Positions 1-6,002 of a DNA stretch of 21,208 nt are shown here, in pieces. Below the pieces are notes generated by a model, which made no database searches, had not been told where the DNA came from, and worked only from the letters and a program-made list of their open reading frames with translations. A program made the translations under genes and the position numbers. Numbering within the stretch: the stretch's first letter is position 1; each line of letters opens with the position of its first letter. Source of the DNA: Candidatus Segatella papionis (GTDB taxonomy: Bacteria; Bacteroidota; Bacteroidia; Bacteroidales; Bacteroidaceae); NCBI GenBank assembly GCA_002297965.1, contig DBLF01000048.1, positions 10,186 through 31,393 of the forward strand, given 5' to 3'.

Positions 1-83
1 TTCTTGAAACGGCAATACTTCTTCTTCTTTGTGTCGATAGAAGGAGCGGTCAAATAACGGATTTCTGATTTCTGATCTGCCAT
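1..83 (-). CDS. rpsR: 30S ribosomal protein S18, N-terminal part (cut by window edge)
   Basis: Only the first 27 codons are present; the gene runs off the left edge. The visible protein starts MADQKSEIRYLTAPSIDTKK and continues into K-K-Y-C-R-F-K-K, the basic Cys-containing N-terminal region typical of S18 (compare KYCRF/RRRFCRF in the family). S18 binds the platform of the 30S subunit next to S6. The start codon lies 2 bp after the rpsF stop, and a GGAGG inside the last rpsF codons is correctly placed as its ribosome binding site, so the two genes are translationally linked. The usual next gene in this operon is rplI, outside the window. Confidence 0.93.
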   Translation of the reverse strand, partial: MADQKSEIRYLTAPSIDTKKKKYCRFK

Positions 84-85
84 GA

Positions 86-430
86 TTAAGCCTCCTCTTT
101 TTTACCAAGCTTTGCACGACGCTTCTCTGCGTAAGCGGCAGCATACTTGTCAAGTTTAACAGTCATGTAACGAATTACTTTCTCGTCGCGGCGATAAGCT
201 GTCTCAAGCTTAGCCACAACAGTAGGCTCAGCCTTGAACTCAATCAAGCTGTAGAAGCCTGATGTCTTCTTCTCGATGTTGTAAGCCAACTTCTTCAAAC
301 CCCAAGCCTCTTTGTTCACGATCTCAGCACCATTATCGGTGAGTACCTTCTCGAACTTAGCGACCGTTTCCTTCATCTGTTCATCAGACAAAACGGGAGT
401 CAAAATGAAAACGGTTTCGTATTGATTCAT
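86..430 (-). CDS. rpsF: 30S ribosomal protein S6
   Basis: This 114-residue protein starts with MNQYETVFILTPVLSDEQ, the conserved first beta strand of S6, and carries the family motif around WGLKKLAYNIEKKTSGFY (residues about 43-60) and the R-R-D-E-K-V-I-R-Y segment (about 80-88). S6 pairs with S18 on the 30S platform. The tail (residues about 98-114) is Lys/Glu/Ala-rich, as usual for the family. rpsF and rpsR are 2 bp apart and form one transcription unit reading leftward. A strong promoter lies about 90 bp upstream, leaving a leader of roughly 85 nt. Confidence 0.97.
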   Translation of the reverse strand: MNQYETVFILTPVLSDEQMKETVAKFEKVLTDNGAEIVNKEAWGLKKLAYNIEKKTSGFYSLIEFKAEPTVVAKLETAYRRDEKVIRYMTVKLDKYAAAYAEKRRAKLGKKEEA

Positions 431-516
431 ACTACTCTAAATGATTAATTAATATTATTAAAAGTAACTTTGCAAACGAGAAACGCCCGCATAAAATACG
501 CTCTTTCCCGAATTGC
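431..516 (-). promoter_or_regulatory. rpsF-rpsR mRNA leader, possible S6:S18 autoregulatory site
   Basis: The predicted transcript starts near 515-517, so about 85 nt precede the rpsF ATG. Two small stems can be drawn on the minus strand: CCG-CAATT-CGG (near 510-520, at the very 5' end) and GCGTA-TTT-TATGC. In many bacteria the S6:S18 complex represses its own mRNA by binding a leader hairpin with a bulged CCG. I cannot show the conserved structure here, only that a leader long enough for it exists. Confidence 0.3.
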
Positions 517-520
517 GGTG

Positions 521-552
521 CAAAAGTACTACTTTTTTTTGAATTAACCAAA
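521..552 (-). promoter_or_regulatory. Bacteroidetes-type promoter for rpsF-rpsR
   Basis: Read on the minus strand there is TTTG (549-552), a 20-bp spacer, and TACTTTTG (521-528), an exact match to the TTTG / TAnnTTTG consensus of Bacteroidetes primary sigma factors. The predicted start point is near 515-517. The element overlaps the oppositely directed promoter at 538-569. Confidence 0.8.
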
Positions 553-569
553 TATTTTTTGTACTTTTG
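538..569 (+). promoter_or_regulatory. Bacteroidetes-type promoter for the small membrane protein gene
   Basis: TTTG (538-541), a 20-bp spacer, and TACTTTTG (562-569) match the Bacteroidetes consensus exactly. The predicted start is near 574-576, about 24 nt before the ATG at 599. The same 10-mer GCAAAAGTAC occurs inverted at 520-529 and 561-570, so this promoter is a near mirror image of the rpsF promoter and their upstream elements interleave. Confidence 0.78.
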
Positions 570-598
570 CAGAAAATAATTGTTAATAGCACAAAAAA

Positions 599-787
599 AT
601 GAACAAAAAACTGAAAGATTCACTCCATTTAATCCCGTCAATGGGCATGACATTCATCGTTTTAGGCGTTTTGCTACTTGCATCCAGTTTCACTTTTTCC
701 ATCAAAGGCAACTGGATGCTCTTCGTAGGCTTGTTCTTCACACTTATGGGCGTATCCGGTTTCATCTATTCGCTGAAAAAGAAATAA
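599..787 (+). CDS. Small two-helix membrane protein, function unknown
   Basis: I do not recognise this 62-residue protein. It has a short basic N-terminus (MNKKLKDSLHLIPS), a hydrophobic helix at about residues 15-34, a short polar turn (SIKGN, about 34-38), a second hydrophobic helix at about 39-57 and a basic tail (KKK). This is the layout of a small inner-membrane hairpin with both ends in the cytoplasm. It is supported as a real gene by an exact promoter 24 nt upstream of the predicted transcript start-to-ATG distance, and by a terminator downstream. It is divergent from rpsF and convergent with rprY. A longer overlapping frame in the same place lacks these features. Confidence 0.75.
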   Translation: MNKKLKDSLHLIPSMGMTFIVLGVLLLASSFTFSIKGNWMLFVGLFFTLMGVSGFIYSLKKK

Positions 788-850
788 AGCTCAAGATAAC
801 TTTTTATAAAAGATGTATTGGAAATCATCTAATAGATGTACCATAAAATA

Positions 851-902
851 TGATGATGCATTATAATGATGTATCATCATAATGTATTATGATAATGTAT
901 TA
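851..902. repeat. AT-rich dyad followed by a tandem 11-mer
   Basis: Positions 851-879 form a near-perfect inverted repeat (14-bp arms with two G-T pairs, beginning TGATGATGCATTAT). Directly after it, ATAATGTATTA occurs at 879-889 and again at 892-902 (period 13). No T-tract follows, so a terminator role is doubtful. It lies in the 3' region of the small membrane protein gene. Confidence 0.55.
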
Positions 903-926
903 CGCATAATGACACCATAAAACAAA

Positions 927-960
927 AAGGATAAGCCTCCCTAAACAGAGACTTATCCTT
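927..960. terminator. Bidirectional intrinsic terminator between the small membrane protein gene and rprY
   Basis: The stem AAGGATAAG (927-935) pairs with CTTATCCTT (952-960) around a 16-nt loop. The minus-strand transcript continues TTTTGTTTT, a good U-tract for rprY; the plus-strand side has ATTTTG. It sits between two convergent genes. Confidence 0.75.
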
Positions 961-1018
961 ATTTTGATGATGCTAGTATGCTTAGCCGTATCGCTTACAT
1001 AAGTATGCTTTAGTTGCA

Positions 1019-1717
1019 TTAATCCAAATCTGGCACAATGAGCTTGTAGCCTTTTCCATGAATATTGATGATCTCGATCTGCGGATCATCCTTCAAATGC
1101 TTGCGAAGCTTGGTAATATAAACATCCATTGAGCGAGCATTGAAGTAGTTGTCGTCAATCCAGATGGTCTTCAGCGCAAAGTCACGCTGGAGGATTTCGT
1201 TGGCGTGAGCGCAAAGAAGAGCAAGAAGCTCATTTTCCTTGGTAGTCAACTTGGTCTGCTCGTCACCGATGGTAAGCAACTGCTTCTGGGTGTCGAAGGT
1301 AAACTTACCAATGTGGTACATTGTAGATTCCTTTGTCTTCTTACCACGCACACGACGAAGGATAGCCTCCACACGGAACACTAACTCCTCCATAGAGAAA
1401 GGCTTGGTGATATAATCATCGGCACCAATCTTAAAGCCTTCCAAGATGTCTTCCTTCAAAGTCTTGGCTGTGAGGAACACAATTGGCATATCTGCATTCT
1501 GCTGACGAATCTCTTGAGCCAAAGTGAAGCCATCCTTCTTAGGCATCATTACGTCAAGAACAGCAATATCATACTTATTTTTATTAAACTCCTTGAAACC
1601 CGCCTCACCATCTGGGCACAATGTTGTGGTAAAGCCCTTGGTCTGCAAATATTCACGGAGCAACATTCCCAAATTCTCATCATCCTCGCAAAGCAAGATT
1701 TTAACAGTTTCTTCCAT
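1019..1717 (-). CDS. rprY: Response regulator RprY (OmpR/PhoB family)
   Basis: This 232-residue protein has a receiver domain (about 5-118) with acidic pocket D12/D13, phospho-acceptor D55, T83 and K105, followed by a winged-helix Trans_reg_C domain (about 133-228) containing LTTKENELLALL and the recognition region NYFNARSMDVYITKLRKHL. The sequence closely matches RprY of Bacteroides, including the segment EDDENLGMLLREYLQ. It is activated by its partner kinase RprX, encoded immediately upstream (53 bp gap, same strand), and acts as a cytoplasmic DNA-binding transcription factor. RprXY was first described in Bacteroides fragilis through an effect on tetracycline resistance gene expression; other Bacteroidetes work links RprY to envelope or oxidative stress. 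The pair is very probably co-transcribed. Confidence 0.93.
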   Translation of the reverse strand: MEETVKILLCEDDENLGMLLREYLQTKGFTTTLCPDGEAGFKEFNKNKYDIAVLDVMMPKKDGFTLAQEIRQQNADMPIVFLTAKTLKEDILEGFKIGADDYITKPFSMEELVFRVEAILRRVRGKKTKESTMYHIGKFTFDTQKQLLTIGDEQTKLTTKENELLALLCAHANEILQRDFALKTIWIDDNYFNARSMDVYITKLRKHLKDDPQIEIINIHGKGYKLIVPDLD

Positions 1718-1770
1718 ATCTTTATCGTTTTAATTTGTTAATATTCTGATTATCTTTATTATCTATATAT

Positions 1771-3330
1771 TTAATCATGTATTACAGGTAACTTGATGGT
1801 GAAAGTGGTACCCTTACCCAACTCGCTATCCACCTTGATTTCACCATCATGAAGATCCACGACTTTCTTGACATAAGCCAACCCAAGGCCGAAACCTTTC
1901 ACATCATGCACATTGCCTGTATGAACTCTGTAGAACTTATCGAAGATTTTCTTCAAATTCTCTTTTTTCATTCCCAAGCCCGTATCTGTGATGGAAAGAT
2001 AAAGATGATGCTCATCATTCCAAGTCTTCATGGTGACATAGAGTGGCTCATCTGGTTTACGATACTTCACCGCATTATCCATCAAATTGAAGATTACGTT
2101 CTGGAAATGCACCTCATCGACATAGAGCGTAGAGTCTATCGCTTCAATATCTACATATATTTTGCCTCCTGTATGCTCCACTCTGAGAGAGAAGGAATGG
2201 GCTGCATTTTCAACAATTTCATTGAGATCAAGCTCTTTTTTCTTAAACACGGCTTTCTTACGGTCGAACATACTCATCTGCAACACCTTTTCCACAAGGA
2301 AACGAAGACGTTTCGATTCATCATTGATGACACCTCCCAAGTGCTGCTGCATCTGTTCGCTCTTGGATACCGACGGATCATTAAGCATCTGCGCTGCCAG
2401 ACTGATGCTGGCTATAGGGGTCTTCAGCTCATGAGTCATATTGTTGATGAAATCGTTCTTTATCTCGGTATATCTCTTCTGTCGGAAGATGACCACAATG
2501 GTGAAAATGAAGGTGACAAGCAACACCAAAGTAAAGATGATGCTTGGTATCATAAAGCGAACGCTAGAGAATATATAGCTGTTCATATCCGGGAAATGTA
2601 CCTTCACAACTCCCATCTTAGACTGTGGGTCATTACGAAAAAGCACCTGCGAATAACTGTATTCTTCACCTTCGTCTGAGTAATCAGGACAACGATATAC
2701 TTCTCTGCCATCCTGCGTCATCACCGTAAAATGATAAGGGATGTTGATACCATTGTTCATCATCTCTGCCTTGAGGTCTTGGTCGAGCTGCTTAAAGTTG
2801 ATGCGTTCCCTCAGAGGCTTGTCGGATGCTGAATAAAGAATGGAATAAACCACCTCGTCTAGCAGTGCCTTCTGATACACATAACGATTCTTCACGATTT
2901 CCTGCAAAGACTTCTGGGTCTCACTGAGCGAATTCTTATCACTGCGCAGAATCATCGCCTTTGGCTTGTTGGCGGGATTGGTAGCAATGGTCTTCAGCTC
3001 GAAAGATGAATACACCGTGCCGTCTTTTCCTACGACAGAATACTGATGAGAATGCTGGACGGTACCATCCAGTTGCCCACTCCGTGTTCCTACTGAATCT
3101 TTTCGGCTTGCCTTTCTCTCGGTTTCGTTGACATCTTTTTCGAGATAGCGCAAAGTCTCGTTAAGCTCCAAATTTCTTGAAGCTTGGTATAAAGCTCTGT
3201 TGACTGACTCGTCAAACTGTTCCTTCTTCATGTTGACCATCTCTTGGATGTAACTAAGCTGCAAAAACAGCAGCGCAAGGAACGAAAAGCCCATGATTAT
3301 AGCTATGGTCCAAATCGTTTTCTTTTTCAT
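1771..3330 (-). CDS. rprX: Sensor histidine kinase RprX
   Basis: This 519-residue inner-membrane kinase has TM1 at about residues 7-26, a periplasmic sensor region of about 230 residues with no domain I can name, and TM2 at about 259-282. The HisKA domain follows with H300 in the H-box NNMTHELKTPIA. The ATPase domain has the N-box NLMDNAVKY (N415, N419), G1 DTGLGM (D449-G451-G453) and G2 GFGLGLAYV (479-487), so all catalytic motifs are intact. It should autophosphorylate and pass phosphate to RprY, whose gene follows 53 bp downstream. The ATG at 3330 is fixed by TM1 starting almost at the first residue. A -7 box ends only 5 bp before this ATG, so the mRNA may be leaderless. Confidence 0.92.
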   Translation of the reverse strand: MKKKTIWTIAIIMGFSFLALLFLQLSYIQEMVNMKKEQFDESVNRALYQASRNLELNETLRYLEKDVNETERKASRKDSVGTRSGQLDGTVQHSHQYSVVGKDGTVYSSFELKTIATNPANKPKAMILRSDKNSLSETQKSLQEIVKNRYVYQKALLDEVVYSILYSASDKPLRERINFKQLDQDLKAEMMNNGINIPYHFTVMTQDGREVYRCPDYSDEGEEYSYSQVLFRNDPQSKMGVVKVHFPDMNSYIFSSVRFMIPSIIFTLVLLVTFIFTIVVIFRQKRYTEIKNDFINNMTHELKTPIASISLAAQMLNDPSVSKSEQMQQHLGGVINDESKRLRFLVEKVLQMSMFDRKKAVFKKKELDLNEIVENAAHSFSLRVEHTGGKIYVDIEAIDSTLYVDEVHFQNVIFNLMDNAVKYRKPDEPLYVTMKTWNDEHHLYLSITDTGLGMKKENLKKIFDKFYRVHTGNVHDVKGFGLGLAYVKKVVDLHDGEIKVDSELGKGTTFTIKLPVIHD

Positions 3331-3335
3331 GGGGG

Positions 3336-3385
3336 CAAAGATAGGGATTTTCTTAATTAATTAACACGAAACAGTTAATTAATTA
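3336..3385 (-). promoter_or_regulatory. rprXY promoter with a 12-bp inverted repeat
   Basis: On the minus strand TATCTTTG (3336-3343) is a perfect -7 box, with transcription predicted within a few bases of the rprX ATG. No good TTTG lies at the right distance. Instead a perfect inverted repeat, TAATTAATTAAC (3354-3365) and GTTAATTAATTA (3374-3385) separated by 8 bp, covers the -33 position. A weak -33 plus a dyad there suggests a regulated promoter, possibly bound by RprY itself. Confidence 0.55.
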
Positions 3386-3465
3386 TTTGATTTTTTATCG
3401 AATTAACCAATAATTCATATTTTACTTTCATATACAGAACTAATCAGGTGCTTGCAGTAAAAGAA

Positions 3466-3496
3466 AGAGGACGTACATATCACATGCACGCCCCCC
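3466..3496 (-). terminator. Possible terminator for the EF-G2 gene
   Basis: On the minus strand a run of G leads into CGTGCAT, a GTGAT loop and ATGTACG, followed by a pyrimidine-rich tail (TCCTCTTTCTTTT). The core is 7 bp including one G-U pair and extends outward with further G-C and G-U pairs. The U-tract is broken by C, so the call is moderate. Confidence 0.45.
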
Positions 3497-3583
3497 ACTT
3501 GGTCATATCAACATAAAATTTTTAATTTATATAAGAGAGATAATTCTAAATCTGATTTATATAGCGAATCAAAAGCCCCTATT

Positions 3584-5746
3584 CTACTCAGCTTCTTTCG
3601 CAAGCTCAGCCTCATGCTCGGCAATCAACTTGCCCTGGATATCGGATGGAACCAACTCGTAGCTAGCAAACTTAGTTGTAAAGGAAGCACGACCACCCGT
3701 GATAGAACTGAGAGCGATAGAGTAGTTAGAGAGTTCCTTGAGAGGAATCTTGGCACTCAGCTTCTGATAGCCAGCCTCAGAGTCCATACCCATGATAAGA
3801 GCACGGCGTGTCTGCAAGTCGCTCATCACATCACCCATATAGTCGGCAGGCACATAGACCTCCAGATCATAAATAGGCTCCAAAATCTTTGGACCAGCCT
3901 GCTTGAACGCATCGCTGAAAGCATGGCGAGCAGCCAACATAAACGACAGCTCATTGCTATCCACTGGGTGCATTTTGCCATCATAGACGATGACACGAAC
4001 ATCGCGAGCATAACTGCCTGTGAGAGGTCCATGCTCCATACAATCCATGACACCCTTGAGAATAGATGGGATAAAACGAGCGTCGATAGCACCACCTACC
4101 ACGGAGTTGATGAATACCAATTTTCCGCCCCACTCCAATTCGATTACCTCACGGCTCTTGATGTTCATCTTGAACTCCTGGCCATCGAAGGTGAAAGATG
4201 TAGGATCTGGCATACCCTCTGCGTATGGCTCAACGATGAGATGAACCTCACCAAACTGACCTGCACCACCGCTTTGTTTCTTATGGCGATATTCGGCACG
4301 AGCCTTCTTGGTAATAGTCTCACGATATGGGATACGAGGCTCCTCGAAGACAACATTAATCTTTTCATTGTTCTCCAAACGCCATTTCAACGTACGAAGA
4401 TGGAACTCACCTTGTCCATGAACGATAATTTGGCACAACTCCTTGCTCTGTTCCACAATCCAAGTAGGGTCTTCCTGATGCATCTTGAGGAGGGCAGCCA
4501 TCAGCTTCTCGGTTTCTTGAGCATTGGCAGCCTTGATGGCACGAGAATACTTAGGGTTAGGATACTTGATGAAGTCAAAGCGCCATTCTGCACCCTTACC
4601 ATTCAACGTATTGCCCGTCTTAACATCTTTCAGTTTCACAGTACAACCTATATCACCTGCATTCAATTGCTCCACAGGCACACGATTGGCACCAGCACAA
4701 GCAAAGATTTGCCCGATGCGCTCCTTCGAGCCACGATCTGCATTCGTCAAATCGTCACCGCTCTTGATAGAGCCACTCATCACTTTGAAATAGCTTACCT
4801 CACCAATATGAGGCTCCAATCCTGTCTTGAAGAAATAAACACTCTCAGGTTCCTTGCTGTCTGGGGCGATTTCTTCACCACGCGTGTTATGCTGTTTAGG
4901 CATCTCACTCACAAATGGCACCACATTGCCCAAGAACTCCATCAGTCGGCGAACGCCCATCGACTTGCCGGCACAAACACAGAACACAGGGAAAATGCTG
5001 CGAGTAACCAAGCCTTTTCGGATACCCTCACGGAGTTCATCTTCTGTCAAGCTCTCGCTTTCGAAGAATTTTTCCATCAAGCCCTCGTCGTTCTCAGCCG
5101 CAGCCTCAACAAGTGCAGCATGTAGCTCCATAGCCTTATCCATCTCCTCTGCAGGAATATCCTCGATAATAGGAGCACCACCTTCTGGTTTCCAAGAATA
5201 TTTCTTCATCAATAAAACGTCAATGAGAGCATTGAAGCCAGGACCAGTCTCGATAGGATATTGTATCTGTACGCACTTAGAACCGTAAATATCCTTCATA
5301 GTGTCTATTAGATTATCAAAATCGCACTTGTCGGAATCCAATTGGTTGACGAGGAAGATAACAGGCTTATGTAACTTCTCGGTATAACGGAAATTGTTCT
5401 GGGTACCAACCTCAGGGCCATACTGACCATTGATAAGGATGACAGCCTGATCAGTAACGTTAAGGGATGTAATGGCACCGCCTACGAAATCGTCGCTACC
5501 AGGGCAATCTATGATATTCAGCTTCTTGTTGTTCCACTCGACATGAAAGACGGTAGGGAACACAGAATAGCCATATTCCAATTCCACAGGGAAGTAGTCG
5601 CTCACCGTATTCTTTGCTTCTACAGAGCCTCTACGCTTGATAACGCCTGCTTCGAACAACATACTTTCGGCAAGTGTAGTCTTGCCGCTACCCGCACTGC
5701 CAAGCAATGCAATGTTTTTAATCTCATTAGTCTGATATACTCTCAT
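3584..5746 (-). CDS. fusA2: EF-G paralogue (EF-G2 type) with altered GTPase motifs
   Basis: This 720-residue protein has the full EF-G architecture: G domain (about 1-280), domain II (about 305-395), then domains III-V, with the domain IV signature GGAIDARFIPSILKGVM and the tip segment DGKMHPVDSNE that keeps the functionally important His. The G domain departs from the canonical factor. G1 is GSAGSGKT (16-23) rather than AHIDAGKT. The switch I RGIT motif is replaced by EYGYSVFPT (57-65). G3 is DCPGSDDF (80-87), so the catalytic His of DTPGH is Ser84. G4 is NQLD (134-137) rather than NKMD. This pattern, and the sequence as I remember it, match EF-G2 of Bacteroides thetaiotaomicron, reported to translocate ribosomes without GTP hydrolysis and to be induced under carbon starvation by the CRP-like regulator Cur. 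It stands alone, divergent from hemW, rather than in a str operon. TetQ-type ribosome protection is less likely given this context. Confidence 0.9.
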   Translation of the reverse strand: MRVYQTNEIKNIALLGSAGSGKTTLAESMLFEAGVIKRRGSVEAKNTVSDYFPVELEYGYSVFPTVFHVEWNNKKLNIIDCPGSDDFVGGAITSLNVTDQAVILINGQYGPEVGTQNNFRYTEKLHKPVIFLVNQLDSDKCDFDNLIDTMKDIYGSKCVQIQYPIETGPGFNALIDVLLMKKYSWKPEGGAPIIEDIPAEEMDKAMELHAALVEAAAENDEGLMEKFFESESLTEDELREGIRKGLVTRSIFPVFCVCAGKSMGVRRLMEFLGNVVPFVSEMPKQHNTRGEEIAPDSKEPESVYFFKTGLEPHIGEVSYFKVMSGSIKSGDDLTNADRGSKERIGQIFACAGANRVPVEQLNAGDIGCTVKLKDVKTGNTLNGKGAEWRFDFIKYPNPKYSRAIKAANAQETEKLMAALLKMHQEDPTWIVEQSKELCQIIVHGQGEFHLRTLKWRLENNEKINVVFEEPRIPYRETITKKARAEYRHKKQSGGAGQFGEVHLIVEPYAEGMPDPTSFTFDGQEFKMNIKSREVIELEWGGKLVFINSVVGGAIDARFIPSILKGVMDCMEHGPLTGSYARDVRVIVYDGKMHPVDSNELSFMLAARHAFSDAFKQAGPKILEPIYDLEVYVPADYMGDVMSDLQTRRALIMGMDSEAGYQKLSAKIPLKELSNYSIALSSITGGRASFTTKFASYELVPSDIQGKLIAEHEAELAKEAE

Positions 5747-5780
5747 GACGCTTATAGATTTTTAAGAGGTTATACTTAAA

Positions 5781-5807
5781 TTTGTCAGTTGTTTACCAAC
5801 AGTCAAA
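5781..5807. promoter_or_regulatory. Imperfect 27-bp palindrome in the EF-G2 leader/promoter
   Basis: TTTG-T-C-A-GTTG, a 5-bp centre (TTTAC) and CAAC-A-G-T-CAAA match at 9 of 11 arm positions. It lies 35-61 bp upstream of the EF-G2 ATG. It could be an operator or, as RNA, a leader hairpin of the minus-strand transcript. The element is visible; its role is unknown. Confidence 0.45.
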
Positions 5808-5837
5808 CCATCGGGTTTTCTGTTTCGTGCTACTAAA

Positions 5838-5855
5838 TTACGGTTTTTTCCGTAA
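5838..5855. promoter_or_regulatory. TTACGG-N6-CCGTAA dyad between EF-G2 and hemW
   Basis: This is a perfect 6-bp inverted repeat with a T6 centre. The arm/spacer geometry resembles sites bound by CRP/FNR-family dimers. It lies about 92-109 bp upstream of the EF-G2 ATG. Regulation of EF-G2 by a CRP-like protein is known in Bacteroides; that this dyad is the site is inference. I saw no convincing TAnnTTTG box for EF-G2 downstream of it (the best is ATGGTTTG at 5804-5811, minus strand). Confidence 0.45.
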
Positions 5856-5860
5856 ATAAG

Positions 5861-5883
5861 CAAATTTTTTCACAAAAAACTTG
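5861..5883. promoter_or_regulatory. AT-rich palindrome overlapping the hemW -33 element
   Basis: The arms CAAATTTTTT and AAAAAACTTG are symmetrical about CAC (9 of 10 positions pair). The right arm contains the CTTG proposed as the hemW -33 element, so a protein bound here could compete with RNA polymerase at hemW. Confidence 0.4.
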
Positions 5884-5912
5884 TTCTAAATTAAAAAATA
5901 TTAGTATTTTTG
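5880..5912 (+). promoter_or_regulatory. hemW promoter
   Basis: CTTG (5880-5883), a 21-bp spacer and TATTTTTG (5905-5912) fit the Bacteroidetes pattern with one mismatch at -33. The predicted start near 5918 leaves an 80-nt leader containing a small hairpin (CCTTAT/ATAAGG, 5943-5959) and the heptamer array that follows it. Confidence 0.65.
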
Positions 5913-5960
5913 CAGAAAGTTAAGACAAATTTTGGGCTTACACCTTATTATATATAAGGG

Positions 5961-6002
5961 GAGTTTGAAGTCAGAAGTTTGAAGTTTAATGTTTAGATAA
6001 TA
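5961..6002 (+). repeat. Degenerate heptamer array in the hemW leader
   Basis: Consecutive 7-bp units run up to the start codon: GAGTTTG, AAGTCAG, AAGTTTG, AAGTTTA, ATGTTTA, GATAATA. The period is exactly 7 with drifting sequence. It belongs to the same kind of element as those at 10602-10716, 14046-14089 and 19254-19329. There is no Shine-Dalgarno sequence between it and the hemW ATG. Confidence 0.55.

Noticed and set aside
465..472. Plus-strand TAACTTTG box in the rpsF leader as a promoter
   Set aside because: There is no TTTG 19-21 bp upstream, and the only gene it would serve is 130 bp away with its own better promoter.
580..846. Longer alternative frame overlapping the 62-residue membrane protein
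   Set aside because: It lacks hydrophobic segments or motifs, starts upstream without a suitable site, and the competing frame has membrane topology and correct promoter spacing.
1849..2679. 276-codon plus-strand frame antisense to rprX
   Set aside because: It is an antisense shadow of the kinase gene with no recognisable protein features.
3614..5125. 503-codon open frame on the plus strand, antisense to the EF-G2 gene
   Set aside because: It lies entirely opposite a well-conserved gene, has no promoter or family resemblance, and its composition (His/Leu/Thr-rich) is what antisense reading of codon-biased coding DNA produces.
3584..5746. Ribosome protection protein (TetQ-like) instead of EF-G2
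   Set aside because: RprXY was first linked to tetracycline resistance, so the neighbour is suggestive. However, the altered G motifs and overall sequence match EF-G2, whereas Tet proteins keep canonical GTPase motifs.
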